Shown: in pieces, positions 43,362-51,675 of the stretch
How the letters are laid out: every line of letters begins with the position of its first letter
Numbering within the stretch: position 1 is the first letter of the stretch
DNA from: UBA4479 sp963974935
GTDB lineage: Bacteria; Pseudomonadota; Alphaproteobacteria; Rhodospirillales; Casp-alpha2
Assembly: GCA_963974935.1 (NCBI GenBank)
Contig: CAXBEV010000001.1
Location: forward strand, 310,001-374,000
Length of the DNA stretch: 64,000 bases
Reading direction: 5' to 3'
Translations under genes and position numbers: made by a program
The notes under the pieces: model-generated
The model's input: only the letters and a program-made list of their open reading frames with translations
The model's database searches: none
What the model was told of the DNA's origin: nothing

Positions 43362-44867
43362 ATGAGCGCCGACATCCAGCATTTCATCGACGGCACCATC
43401 GTCAAAGGCACCAGCGGGCGGACCAAAGACGTCTTTAACCCGGCGACCGGCGAGGTCGCGCGTCAGGTCGCGCTGGCCAGCAAAGCTGAAGTGCGCGCCG
43501 CTGTTGAATCCGCCGCCCGTGCACTGCCCGGCTGGGCCGCGACCCCGCCCGCCAAGCGCGCGCAGGTGATGTTCAAATTCCGCGAGTTGTTGGTCAAAAA
43601 CCATGACCGCCTCGCCGAAGCGGTATCGATGGAACACGGTAAAACTTTTGATGATGCCAAAGGCGAGGTCGCACGCGGTCTTGATGTCGTCGAGTTTGTT
43701 TGCGGTATTCCACACCTGTTAAAGGGTGAGTATTCAGACAATGTGGCCGCCGGTGTCGACAGTGTCGGCATCCGTCAGCCGGTCGGCGTGTGCGCCGGCA
43801 TTACGCCGTTCAACTTTCCGGCCATGGTACCGATGTGGATGTTCCCGGTCGCTCTTGCCTGCGGCAACACATTCATCTTGAAGCCGTCCGAGCGTGACCC
43901 GTCCGCACCGATGATCGTCGCCGAATTGCTGATTGAAGCGGGTCTGCCGAAAGGCTGCTTCAACGTCGTCAACGGCGATAAGGAGGCCGTTGATGCGCTG
44001 CTGCACGACCCGGACGTGGGCGCCATCAGCTTTGTCGGCTCGACGGCGATTGGCCGCTATATCTACGAGACCGGTTGCGCCAACGGCAAACGGGTACAGG
44101 CGTTGTGTGGCGCAAAGAACCACATGGTGATCATGCCCGACGCGGATATGGCACAAGTGGTCGACGCGGCAATCGGCGCAGCCTATGGCTCCGCCGGTGA
44201 ACGCTGCATGGCGGTGTCGGTCGCAGTCACCGTCGGTGAAGAAGCCGCGAACAGCTTTATCGAAAAAATGGCGCCCAAGGTGCGCGGCCTAAAAATCGGC
44301 CCCTACAACGACAGTGCCGCCGAAATGGGGCCGGTCGTCACGCAGGAATCCAAAGACCGGATCGAGCGTTACATCAGCGAAGGCGAAGCCGACGGCGCAG
44401 ATGTCGTCGTCGATGGCCGTGGCTTGTCGTTGCAGGGCTATGAAAACGGGTTCTTCGTCGGCGGCACGCTGATTGATAACGTGACCAAGGACATGTCTAT
44501 ATATAAAGACGAAATCTTCGGCCCCGTGTTGTCCGTGGTGCGCGCCAAAACTTACGAAGAAGCCAAAGACTTGGTGATCGGTCACGAATACGGCAACGGC
44601 GCTGCGATCTTCACCCGCGACGGCGACACGGCGCGCGATTTCGTGCGCGACGTCAATATCGGCATGGTCGGCGTCAACGTACCGATTCCGGTGCCGGTCG
44701 CCTATCACTCGTTCGGCGGCTGGAAATCGTCGCTGTTCGGCGACCACTCGATCCACGGTATGGAAGGTGTGCGATTCTACACCAAACTGAAAACCGTGAC
44801 GTCACGCTGGCCGTCGGGCGTCAAAGAAGGCGCCGTGTTCAACTTCTCGGGCGGCTCCGACGTTTGA
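43362..44867 (+). CDS. mmsA: CoA-acylating (methyl)malonate-semialdehyde dehydrogenase
   Basis: A 501-residue aldehyde dehydrogenase of the MmsA type. The catalytic Cys is in AYGSAGERCMAVSVAV, and the family start HFIDGTIVKGTSGRTKDVFNPATGEV and GVNVPIPVPVAYHSFGGWK are present. It converts malonate or methylmalonate semialdehyde to acetyl- or propionyl-CoA with NAD and CoA. It could act after an omega-aminotransferase on beta-alanine or beta-aminoisobutyrate, or in valine or inositol breakdown. GAGAGGGAAG precedes the ATG. Confidence 0.93.
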   Translation: MSADIQHFIDGTIVKGTSGRTKDVFNPATGEVARQVALASKAEVRAAVESAARALPGWAATPPAKRAQVMFKFRELLVKNHDRLAEAVSMEHGKTFDDAKGEVARGLDVVEFVCGIPHLLKGEYSDNVAAGVDSVGIRQPVGVCAGITPFNFPAMVPMWMFPVALACGNTFILKPSERDPSAPMIVAELLIEAGLPKGCFNVVNGDKEAVDALLHDPDVGAISFVGSTAIGRYIYETGCANGKRVQALCGAKNHMVIMPDADMAQVVDAAIGAAYGSAGERCMAVSVAVTVGEEAANSFIEKMAPKVRGLKIGPYNDSAAEMGPVVTQESKDRIERYISEGEADGADVVVDGRGLSLQGYENGFFVGGTLIDNVTKDMSIYKDEIFGPVLSVVRAKTYEEAKDLVIGHEYGNGAAIFTRDGDTARDFVRDVNIGMVGVNVPIPVPVAYHSFGGWKSSLFGDHSIHGMEGVRFYTKLKTVTSRWPSGVKEGAVFNFSGGSDV

Positions 44868-44896
44868 GTTAACGGTTATCCGCGAACGACATCGGT

Positions 44897-45772
44897 TTAG
44901 GCTGCGACGAGTTCCGGCATACTGCCGAATTTCAAAAATGCGACGCTGTGTTCAAGCGTCGACGCAATCCCGGTGAAGGGGGGCGCGAGCGACAGCACCA
45001 ACGGCGCGTGGCCGATGCCGTCATAGATTTTTACGGCGGCGGTGACGTTGTGTTCTTGCAGTGTGTTCGACAGGTGCACGGAATTCCAAGGATAGACCGT
45101 TCTGTCTGCGGTGCCATGCAACAGCAACGCCGGCGGTGCACCGGGGCCGGCGAATGTAATCGGACGGGCTCGGTCTTCGGGTAGCTGCGCAAAGATGTCG
45201 CGAACGGATCGAACCTCACTCGGATAAAAAGCGTACGGGCCTGCGAGTCCGACCCAGCGGCCCAGCACATCGAGGCCTTTTTCGGTCGCGTCCAAATACC
45301 GGGCGTCCAAGGCCAGCATCGCGGCGATGTGGGCATCGGCTGAATGACCCATCAGGTTGATGCGCCCAGCCTCGCCCCCGTGGGCTTGGGCATTGTCGGC
45401 AAGCCAAGCAATGGCGCTGGCGCCGTCTTCGACAAAACCCGGAAAGGTGACCTCAGGATAAACCCGGTAATCGGCGACGGCACATAAAAAACCCTGCTGT
45501 GCCAGTGAGTGCCCGACAAAGGCGTAGTCCGCACGCCGCCCGTTCTTCCAACTGCCGCCGTAAAAAAACAGCACCACAGGCAACGGCTGCATTGTAGCTT
45601 TGGGTCGGTATATATCCAGCATTTGGCGCGGCACGGTGCCATAGGCCAGGTCAGCGATGACGTCGACCCCATCATCGGGCACCACTGCGTTGATCACACG
45701 CAGCGGCGAGCACGCGGCCAGCGCGATTGGGGCGCTGAGCGCGCCTAATCTTAGGAAATGTCTGCGGTTCAT
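44897..45772 (-). CDS. Lipoprotein alpha/beta hydrolase
   Basis: A protein of 291 residues with a lipobox (SAPIALAACSPL), predicting a lipid-anchored periplasmic enzyme. The hydrolase core has VVLFFYGGSWKNG (oxyanion region), the nucleophile elbow GHSADAHIAAML, an Asp in LLHGTADRTVYPW and the His in DGIGHAPLVL. The elbow reads G-H-S-A-D instead of the usual G-x-S-x-G. Esterases or kynurenine-formamidase-like enzymes are the closest general match; the substrate is unknown. It converges on mmsA. Confidence 0.8.
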   Translation of the reverse strand: MNRRHFLRLGALSAPIALAACSPLRVINAVVPDDGVDVIADLAYGTVPRQMLDIYRPKATMQPLPVVLFFYGGSWKNGRRADYAFVGHSLAQQGFLCAVADYRVYPEVTFPGFVEDGASAIAWLADNAQAHGGEAGRINLMGHSADAHIAAMLALDARYLDATEKGLDVLGRWVGLAGPYAFYPSEVRSVRDIFAQLPEDRARPITFAGPGAPPALLLHGTADRTVYPWNSVHLSNTLQEHNVTAAVKIYDGIGHAPLVLSLAPPFTGIASTLEHSVAFLKFGSMPELVAA

Positions 45773-45882
45773 GTTGATTATACGATCTTGCATGTCATCT
45801 GGATGTATAAATGTCGGAAAATTGGCGGTTGCCGTGAGGGCGCGCCTGCAACAGCATAGCGGGGGTGAAAAGGGGATCAAGG

Positions 45883-48327
45883 ATGGCGAAACAACTACCA
45901 ACCGCGGCTGAAGTGGTGATCGTTGGCGGTGGCGTCATCGGTTGTTCGATTGCGTACCACCTGACGAAGCGCGGCGTCAGCGATGTCGTGTTGCTGGAAC
46001 GCAAGCAACTGACGTCGGGCACGACGTGGCATGCGGCGGGTTTGATCGGGCAGCTCCGCGATAACCACAACATGACCGCACTTGCTAAGTATACCGCCGA
46101 ATTGTACCTGGGCCTCGAAGCCGAGACCGGACAAGCGACCGGTTTTAAGATCAACGGCTCGATGTCGACGGCAACCAATCCCGGACGTATGGAAGATCTG
46201 GTACGTCGCGCCGACATGGCCAAAGTGTTTGGCTTGCAGGTCGATGTGTTAGGGCCTGACGGCTGCAAAGACCTGTATCCGCTGATCAATGTCGATGACG
46301 TGGTCGGCGGTATTTTCATTCCGTCCGACGGGCAGGCCGATCCGGTCGGCATCACCCAAGCGCTGGCGAAAGGTGCCCGGATGGGCGGCGCCGAGATTTT
46401 TGAAAACACGTTGGTCACGAAGGTTCTTGTCGACGACGGCCGCGCTGTCGGGGTCGAGACGCCGACGGGTGCCGTGATGGCGAAAAATATAGTGCTCGCG
46501 TGCGGCATGTGGACGCGCACCTTGGCAGCCGAAATTGGCGTCTCGGTGCCGCTGCATGCGTGCGAACATTTCTATATCCTGACCGAACCCTTCGAGGGGG
46601 TGACGCCGGATCTGCCGGTGTACCGCGACTATGATCACTGTGCGTACTTCAAGGAAGACGCCGGTAAAATTCTGTTGGGCGCATTTGAGCCGGTCGCCAA
46701 GCCGTGGGGTATGGGCGGCATTCCAGAAGATTTCTGTTTCGATCAATTGCCCGACGACTTCGATCACTTTATGCCGATTTTGGAAGACGCGATCCGGCGT
46801 ATGCCGGCGCTGGAAACGGCGGGTATTCAGACGTTCTTTTGCGGGCCCGAGAGTTTCACCCCGGACGATCGTTATCATTTGGGCGCGGCGCCCGAGCTGG
46901 ATGGCTTGTTCGTTGCGGCTGGGATGAATTCCATCGGTATCCAATCCGCCGGCGGGGTTGGCAAGGTGCTGGCGAACTGGATCGTCGAAGGGCATCCGGG
47001 CGGCGATTTCAACGGCGTCGATATCCGTCGCAATATGCCGTTCATGCGCAATCAAAAATATCTGCATGATCGGGTGACCGAGACGCTGGGGTTGTTGTAC
47101 GCGACGCACTGGCCATTTTATCAGTACGCCACCAGCCGCAGTGTGCGCCGATCACCGGTGCACATTCAGCTTGAAAATATGGGTGCCTGCTTCGGTGAAG
47201 CGTCGGGGTGGGAGCGTGCGAACTGGTTTGCCCCCGACGGCGTGACGCCGGCGTATGAATATGCGTTTCAGCGTCAAAATTGGTTCCAGCATTCGGCGGC
47301 AGAGCATTTGAACGTGCGCGAAAACGTCGGCCTTTTCGATCAATCCTCGTTCGCCAAGTTTCGTGTGCAGGGGCCGGACGCAGCTCGTGTGCTCAATCAT
47401 ATTTCAGCCAACGACATCGACGTTGCGGTCGGACGCATCGTCTATACGCAATGGCTGAATGACCGGGGCGGGATCGAGGCCGACCTGACGATCACACGCT
47501 TGGGCGAAAATGACTTTCTTGTCGTCACCGGTGTGGGTTCGCAAGTGCGCGACTTCGATTGGCTGACCCGCAACACCCCTGATGATGCGCGCTGCGTCGC
47601 CACCGATGTCACGTCGGCCTATGCGGTATTCGGGGTGATGGGGCCGAAAAGTCGGACGCTGTTGCAATCGTTGAGTCCGGACGATCTTTCGAATGACGCA
47701 TTTCCGTTTGCACATTCCCGTGAGATTGAGCTCGGCTACGGTTTGGTGCGGGCATCGCGGATCACCTATGTCGGCGAATTGGGGTGGGAGCTTTATGTGC
47801 CGAGCGAATTCGCCGCACATATTTTTGAAACTGTTTTTGAAGCGGGCGCCGAGTTCGGCCTCAAGCCCGCCGGTCTACACGCGATGAATTCGCTGCGCAT
47901 GGAGAAGGCGTATCGGCATTGGGGGCACGATATCACCGAGCAGGAAACGCCAATCGAGGCCGGACTCGGCTTCGCCGTCAAAACCGCGAAGCCCGACTTT
48001 ATCGGCAGAGATGCGATCATGCGGCAAAAGGAATCCGGCGTGACCCAACGCTTGGTGCAGTTCCAACTCGAAGACCCTGATCCGCTGCTTTATCACAACG
48101 AGCCCGTATACCGGGATGGTGAGATCAAGGGCTACATCACATCGGCGATGTACGGCCATACGTTGGGCGCCGCCATCGGGCTCGGATATGTGGCGGACCC
48201 GGGCGGGGTCGACGCGGCTTACATCAATACCGGTCGCTATGAAATCGAAGTCGCGGGGGCGCGGAAGTTTGCGAAGGCGTCATTGTTGCCGTTATATGAT
48301 CCGAAAAACAGCCGTGTAAAAGCCTAG
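45883..48327 (+). CDS. FAD-dependent dimethylglycine/sarcosine dehydrogenase-like protein with GcvT domain
   Basis: An 814-residue two-part enzyme. The N-terminal half is a DAO-type flavoprotein (VVIVGGGVIGCSIAYHL near residue 12; TSGTTWHAAGLIGQLRD around 48, where the His may bind FAD) with an FAO_M segment. The C-terminal half is a GcvT folate-binding domain (about 430-690) plus GcvT_C. Enzymes of this build oxidise N-methyl groups of dimethylglycine, sarcosine or related amines and pass the C1 unit to tetrahydrofolate. This fits with fhs in the window. ATG 45883 is preceded by AAAGGGGA. Confidence 0.88.
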   Translation: MAKQLPTAAEVVIVGGGVIGCSIAYHLTKRGVSDVVLLERKQLTSGTTWHAAGLIGQLRDNHNMTALAKYTAELYLGLEAETGQATGFKINGSMSTATNPGRMEDLVRRADMAKVFGLQVDVLGPDGCKDLYPLINVDDVVGGIFIPSDGQADPVGITQALAKGARMGGAEIFENTLVTKVLVDDGRAVGVETPTGAVMAKNIVLACGMWTRTLAAEIGVSVPLHACEHFYILTEPFEGVTPDLPVYRDYDHCAYFKEDAGKILLGAFEPVAKPWGMGGIPEDFCFDQLPDDFDHFMPILEDAIRRMPALETAGIQTFFCGPESFTPDDRYHLGAAPELDGLFVAAGMNSIGIQSAGGVGKVLANWIVEGHPGGDFNGVDIRRNMPFMRNQKYLHDRVTETLGLLYATHWPFYQYATSRSVRRSPVHIQLENMGACFGEASGWERANWFAPDGVTPAYEYAFQRQNWFQHSAAEHLNVRENVGLFDQSSFAKFRVQGPDAARVLNHISANDIDVAVGRIVYTQWLNDRGGIEADLTITRLGENDFLVVTGVGSQVRDFDWLTRNTPDDARCVATDVTSAYAVFGVMGPKSRTLLQSLSPDDLSNDAFPFAHSREIELGYGLVRASRITYVGELGWELYVPSEFAAHIFETVFEAGAEFGLKPAGLHAMNSLRMEKAYRHWGHDITEQETPIEAGLGFAVKTAKPDFIGRDAIMRQKESGVTQRLVQFQLEDPDPLLYHNEPVYRDGEIKGYITSAMYGHTLGAAIGLGYVADPGGVDAAYINTGRYEIEVAGARKFAKASLLPLYDPKNSRVKA

Positions 48328-48415
48328 TATTTACGGCACCTTATAGCTTCGGACACTTACCTTTTCTTTACTCTCTGTGTCATAGTTTAGTGTATTGGTA
48401 AATAAGGGGGTTCGC

Positions 48416-49618
48416 GTGAAAGAGAATGTGCCGCTCGACCGGTCCCCACCGGTGGGGTCTCTGCTGAAAATGTTGAAAAACTGGGGTAGTCATTCGCATG
48501 AGTTTAATACGCTCTTGCTGATGTCGCTTGGCAGCTTGGGAACTCAGGACGCGGAAAACTCGTTTTGGCTGGATTTGCAGCGCGTGCTCGGCAATTTTCG
48601 CACGCGCCACAATGCCAAAGTTTTCGAATTGTCCAAAGTGGACCGTGCGCTGCTGGTTAAAATGTCCGAGTTTAATCAGGTCGCACTTTTGACGGACGCG
48701 AAGGTTGAACTGTTGCGGTTGATCCAGCAGTACTTCCCAGAACAGTTCGGCATGGTCGATCAATCCAGATTGCTGCGCCCGATTGACCTACGTTTCAAAA
48801 TGGCGAATGCGATCCGGTTTCTTGAGCGCTATGAAGAAGATGAAAAGAAACCAGCGCCTGTAAAGGCCACGAAATTACGCCGACTGGGCGAGCAAGACAT
48901 CGACCGGGTGGTCGAAGTCAATAAAGAGATCGGCAATGCCGTCTTCGCAAAAGTTTTTATTCGCCAACAAAATATTGTTGAGATTGAGCCCGGCCAACTG
49001 CCGAGCGATATCATGCATGAATATTTCGTCGGCATGGACGCACTTAAACAGCATGTATTCAGTGACGTCGAACTTCGCGGCAGCGGTAACTTGTTCAACC
49101 AGCTGACGATTACCTTGGACCGGCTTTTACTCGATGCATTCGGCGATGCCAACCCGGCGCGCGCCACGTGTTCCATCAACCTGAACGTGGAATCCGTCTT
49201 CACCCGCGCGTTCGAGGCGTTCTTGGGTGACAATAGCGCCAATGCCTTTTCCAATTTGGCATTCGAATTCCGCCAAGCCAACGTACTGCAGCAATATGAC
49301 GAATACGAAGTCGCGGCTAACTTGATTACATCGCGCGGCGGCTCCATCGCCATTGATGCAATCTTTCCCGAAACCGTCGGCATCGTGAATATGAAACGAT
49401 TGAACGCCAACATGGCGAAGATTTTCTGGCGCCAGGGTGCCGAGACAATCCTACCCCGCTTCAAAGACGATATCGCCGAAATGCAGGCCAACGGCACCCG
49501 TGTCGTGCTCGCCCGCGTTGATGACGAACTCGGCATCGAAATCGGCCACGACCTCGGCATCACCATGTTCCAAGGCTTCGGCATCGACGACATCATCAAG
49601 AAGCGGGACGGCGGTTGA
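48416..49618 (+). CDS. Degenerate EAL-like domain protein
   Basis: A protein of about 400 residues starting at GTG 48416 with AAGGGGG upstream (a TTG at 48395 is the outer limit). No signal peptide or membrane segment. The second half follows the order of an EAL phosphodiesterase fold: SINLNVESVFTRAFEAFL, then an FEFRQANVLQQ strand at the usual EITE position, SIAIDAI at the DDFG position, and a final GITMFQGFGI at the QGY position. The catalytic E-A-L and metal acids are missing. It is probably a non-enzymatic signalling protein; the match is weak. Confidence 0.55.
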   Translation: MKENVPLDRSPPVGSLLKMLKNWGSHSHEFNTLLLMSLGSLGTQDAENSFWLDLQRVLGNFRTRHNAKVFELSKVDRALLVKMSEFNQVALLTDAKVELLRLIQQYFPEQFGMVDQSRLLRPIDLRFKMANAIRFLERYEEDEKKPAPVKATKLRRLGEQDIDRVVEVNKEIGNAVFAKVFIRQQNIVEIEPGQLPSDIMHEYFVGMDALKQHVFSDVELRGSGNLFNQLTITLDRLLLDAFGDANPARATCSINLNVESVFTRAFEAFLGDNSANAFSNLAFEFRQANVLQQYDEYEVAANLITSRGGSIAIDAIFPETVGIVNMKRLNANMAKIFWRQGAETILPRFKDDIAEMQANGTRVVLARVDDELGIEIGHDLGITMFQGFGIDDIIKKRDGG

Positions 49619-49662
49619 GGCGGGGTTAACCCTTTCTGAGTGAATCCTTGTTAAATCTACTT

Positions 49663-49680
49663 TGCTAACGAACGTTAGCA
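49663..49680. promoter_or_regulatory. Palindromic candidate operator before the DUF5131-TcmP cassette
   Basis: TGCTAACG (49663-49670) and CGTTAGCA (49673-49680) form a perfect 8-bp inverted repeat with a 2-base centre, 36 bases before the first gene of the cassette. Form and place suit a TetR-like operator, but no such regulator is adjacent. Confidence 0.4.
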
Positions 49681-49715
49681 TGGACATGTGTTCTTGTTTT
49701 GTTCTATTGTGAGGC

Positions 49716-50447
49716 ATGATGGCCCAAAATTCTGCGATTGAATGGACGAATCTCACGTGGAACCCGGTGACCGGTTGCACGAAGATCAGCGCGGGCTGCG
49801 ATAACTGTTATGCTGAGCGCTTTTCCGAGCGTTTCCGGGGGGTCAAAGACCATCCATTTGAACATGGTTTTGATTTGGTTCTTCGTCCCGACCGGATCGA
49901 TCAGCCGCTGCGCACCAAAAAGCCAAAAATGATTTTCGTTAACTCGATGAGCGACCTTTTCCATAAGGAAATTTTATCCACGTTTGTCGATCAGGTATTC
50001 GAGATCATGGAGAAAGCACATTGGCACACCTTTCAGGTGCTGACCAAGCGCAGCTCTCGCATGCGTGATTACGTCAAACGCCGGTACGGAGATGCCGAAG
50101 CGCCGCCCAATATTTGGCTAGGGACGTCCGTTGAAGACGGCTCGAAAGTGTCCCGCATTCGACATATTCAACAAATGCCCGCCAGTATAAAATTTCTCTC
50201 GGTCGAACCGTTAATCGGCCCTATTGGAAAGGTCGACCTGACTGGCATCGATTGGGTTATCGTCGGCGGCGAAAGCGGCCCCGGCCATCGCCCCATGAAA
50301 GAGGAATGGGTCATTGAAGTGCGCGACCAATGCGTCGCCAGCGGCGTTCCGTTTTTCTTTAAACAGTGGGGTGGCTTCCGACCTAAATCGAACGGGCGAG
50401 AATTAGATGGGGCTACTTGGGATGAGTTTCCAAAAATTTTCGCTTAA
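49716..50447 (+). CDS. DUF5131 (phage Gp37/Gp68-like) three-Cys-motif protein
   Basis: A 243-residue protein of the family often annotated as phage Gp37/Gp68. The N-terminus has AIEWTNLTWNPVTGC and a three-Cys motif, Cys21-x6-Cys28-x2-Cys31 (GCTKISAGCDNCYAE), which suggests an Fe-S cluster as in radical SAM-like enzymes. Conserved segments FVNSMSDLFH, FQVLTKR, WLGTSVED and WVIVGGESGPGHRP follow. Function is unproven. It is paired with a TcmP gene 70 bases downstream, a recurring arrangement of these two families, and the pair looks acquired. Confidence 0.85.
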   Translation: MMAQNSAIEWTNLTWNPVTGCTKISAGCDNCYAERFSERFRGVKDHPFEHGFDLVLRPDRIDQPLRTKKPKMIFVNSMSDLFHKEILSTFVDQVFEIMEKAHWHTFQVLTKRSSRMRDYVKRRYGDAEAPPNIWLGTSVEDGSKVSRIRHIQQMPASIKFLSVEPLIGPIGKVDLTGIDWVIVGGESGPGHRPMKEEWVIEVRDQCVASGVPFFFKQWGGFRPKSNGRELDGATWDEFPKIFA

Positions 50448-50517
50448 ATCTATGTTAACATTTAATTTTTATATTCTATTTTAACGATAATAAATTCTCA
50501 AACCGATTGGGCTAAAT

Positions 50518-51675
50518 GTGAAGCCACTCGACTTTTATTTTGGCAAAGAACAGACATACATTAAGCATTTCATCTTCGAGCGATATCTTGAAGAAGTCGC
50601 GATCAAAATTGGCATGCGATACGGTGAATTTGTTTTAGTAGACGGGTTTTCAGGCCCCTGGCGTTCAGCGGGCCAAGGCTTTGACGATACATCGTTTATG
50701 ATTGCTGTCGAGCAATTACGCAGAGCGCAAAATATTGTTCGATCTAAAAATTCAAAATTTAAGGTGAGATGTCTTTTTATAGAAAAAGAACAAAAAGCTT
50801 ACGAAGATTTATCTCGTGCGCTGGAAGGGCAAAAACATATTGAAGCAGAAACGGTCAATGGGCCGTTTGAAGAAAATATTGAAAATATTAGATCATTTGT
50901 AGGTAATTCATTCTTATTCTTATTTGTTGACCCTACAAGTTGGCAAGGTTTTGGTCTCGCTGAGATGAAGCCGGTTATGAAACTGCGAGGCGAAATTTTA
51001 ATTAATTTTATGTATGATCATATAAACAGATTTATTGAGGCAAAAGACCCTGCCATTGCTTTGCAAATGAATAAGTTAATGGGCAGAGATGATTGGAGAA
51101 TCGAGTTCGAACGTAAAATGGCGTTAGGTGTCGGCCGTGAAGAGGCAATTTTAGAAACATATAAAGAACAACTTCAAAATATAGGCGGTTATAAATTCGT
51201 TAAATCTATACGCGTAATGAAACCCTTATTTGATAGATCATATTTTCATTTGATTTATGGAACGCAAGCATTACCAGGAATAGAAGCATTCTCCAGGGTC
51301 GAGAAGAAAGCTGCTGAAGAGCAAAATCTCGTGCGTGGCAGGATTAAGGATATTGAAAAATTGAATAAAACAAATCAGGTTCCGATGTTTGCGTCCGACG
51401 AGATTCCAATTCGCCAAAAATGGTTTGATATCGAACGTGGAAGCGCTCTTATGAGAGCAGAAGATATATTTCAGCAAATATTGAAAACTAAAAAATCTAT
51501 ATTGTTCGATAAAATTCTCGGACGGTTACTGCAATTGCCTCTTGTTTGGGACGCAGATGTTAAGGATTTAATCCGAAGGTATGAGGCCAACGGAAAAGTT
51601 GTTGTTGATGGAAAGAAACCTGGGCAACGCGTTCCAAAATATGGCAATAAAATTGTTTGGACTAGCCAGTCTTAA
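50518..51675 (+). CDS. tcmP: Three-Cys-motif partner protein TcmP
   Basis: A 385-residue protein of the TcmP family, named for its association with three-Cys-motif proteins. It starts at GTG 50518; the first 30 residues (FYFGKEQTYIKHFIFERYLEE) belong to the family, so a later ATG is not the start. A methyltransferase-like Rossmann core is suggested by FVLVDGFSGPW (residues 38-48), RCLFIEKEQKAYEDL and FLFVDPTSWQGFG. Base composition is strikingly AT-rich: the line 51181-51240 has 19 G/C in 60, against 43 in 60 at 52201-52260. Its stop overlaps the neighbouring opposite-strand gene by 4 bases. Confidence 0.85.
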   Translation: MKPLDFYFGKEQTYIKHFIFERYLEEVAIKIGMRYGEFVLVDGFSGPWRSAGQGFDDTSFMIAVEQLRRAQNIVRSKNSKFKVRCLFIEKEQKAYEDLSRALEGQKHIEAETVNGPFEENIENIRSFVGNSFLFLFVDPTSWQGFGLAEMKPVMKLRGEILINFMYDHINRFIEAKDPAIALQMNKLMGRDDWRIEFERKMALGVGREEAILETYKEQLQNIGGYKFVKSIRVMKPLFDRSYFHLIYGTQALPGIEAFSRVEKKAAEEQNLVRGRIKDIEKLNKTNQVPMFASDEIPIRQKWFDIERGSALMRAEDIFQQILKTKKSILFDKILGRLLQLPLVWDADVKDLIRRYEANGKVVVDGKKPGQRVPKYGNKIVWTSQS

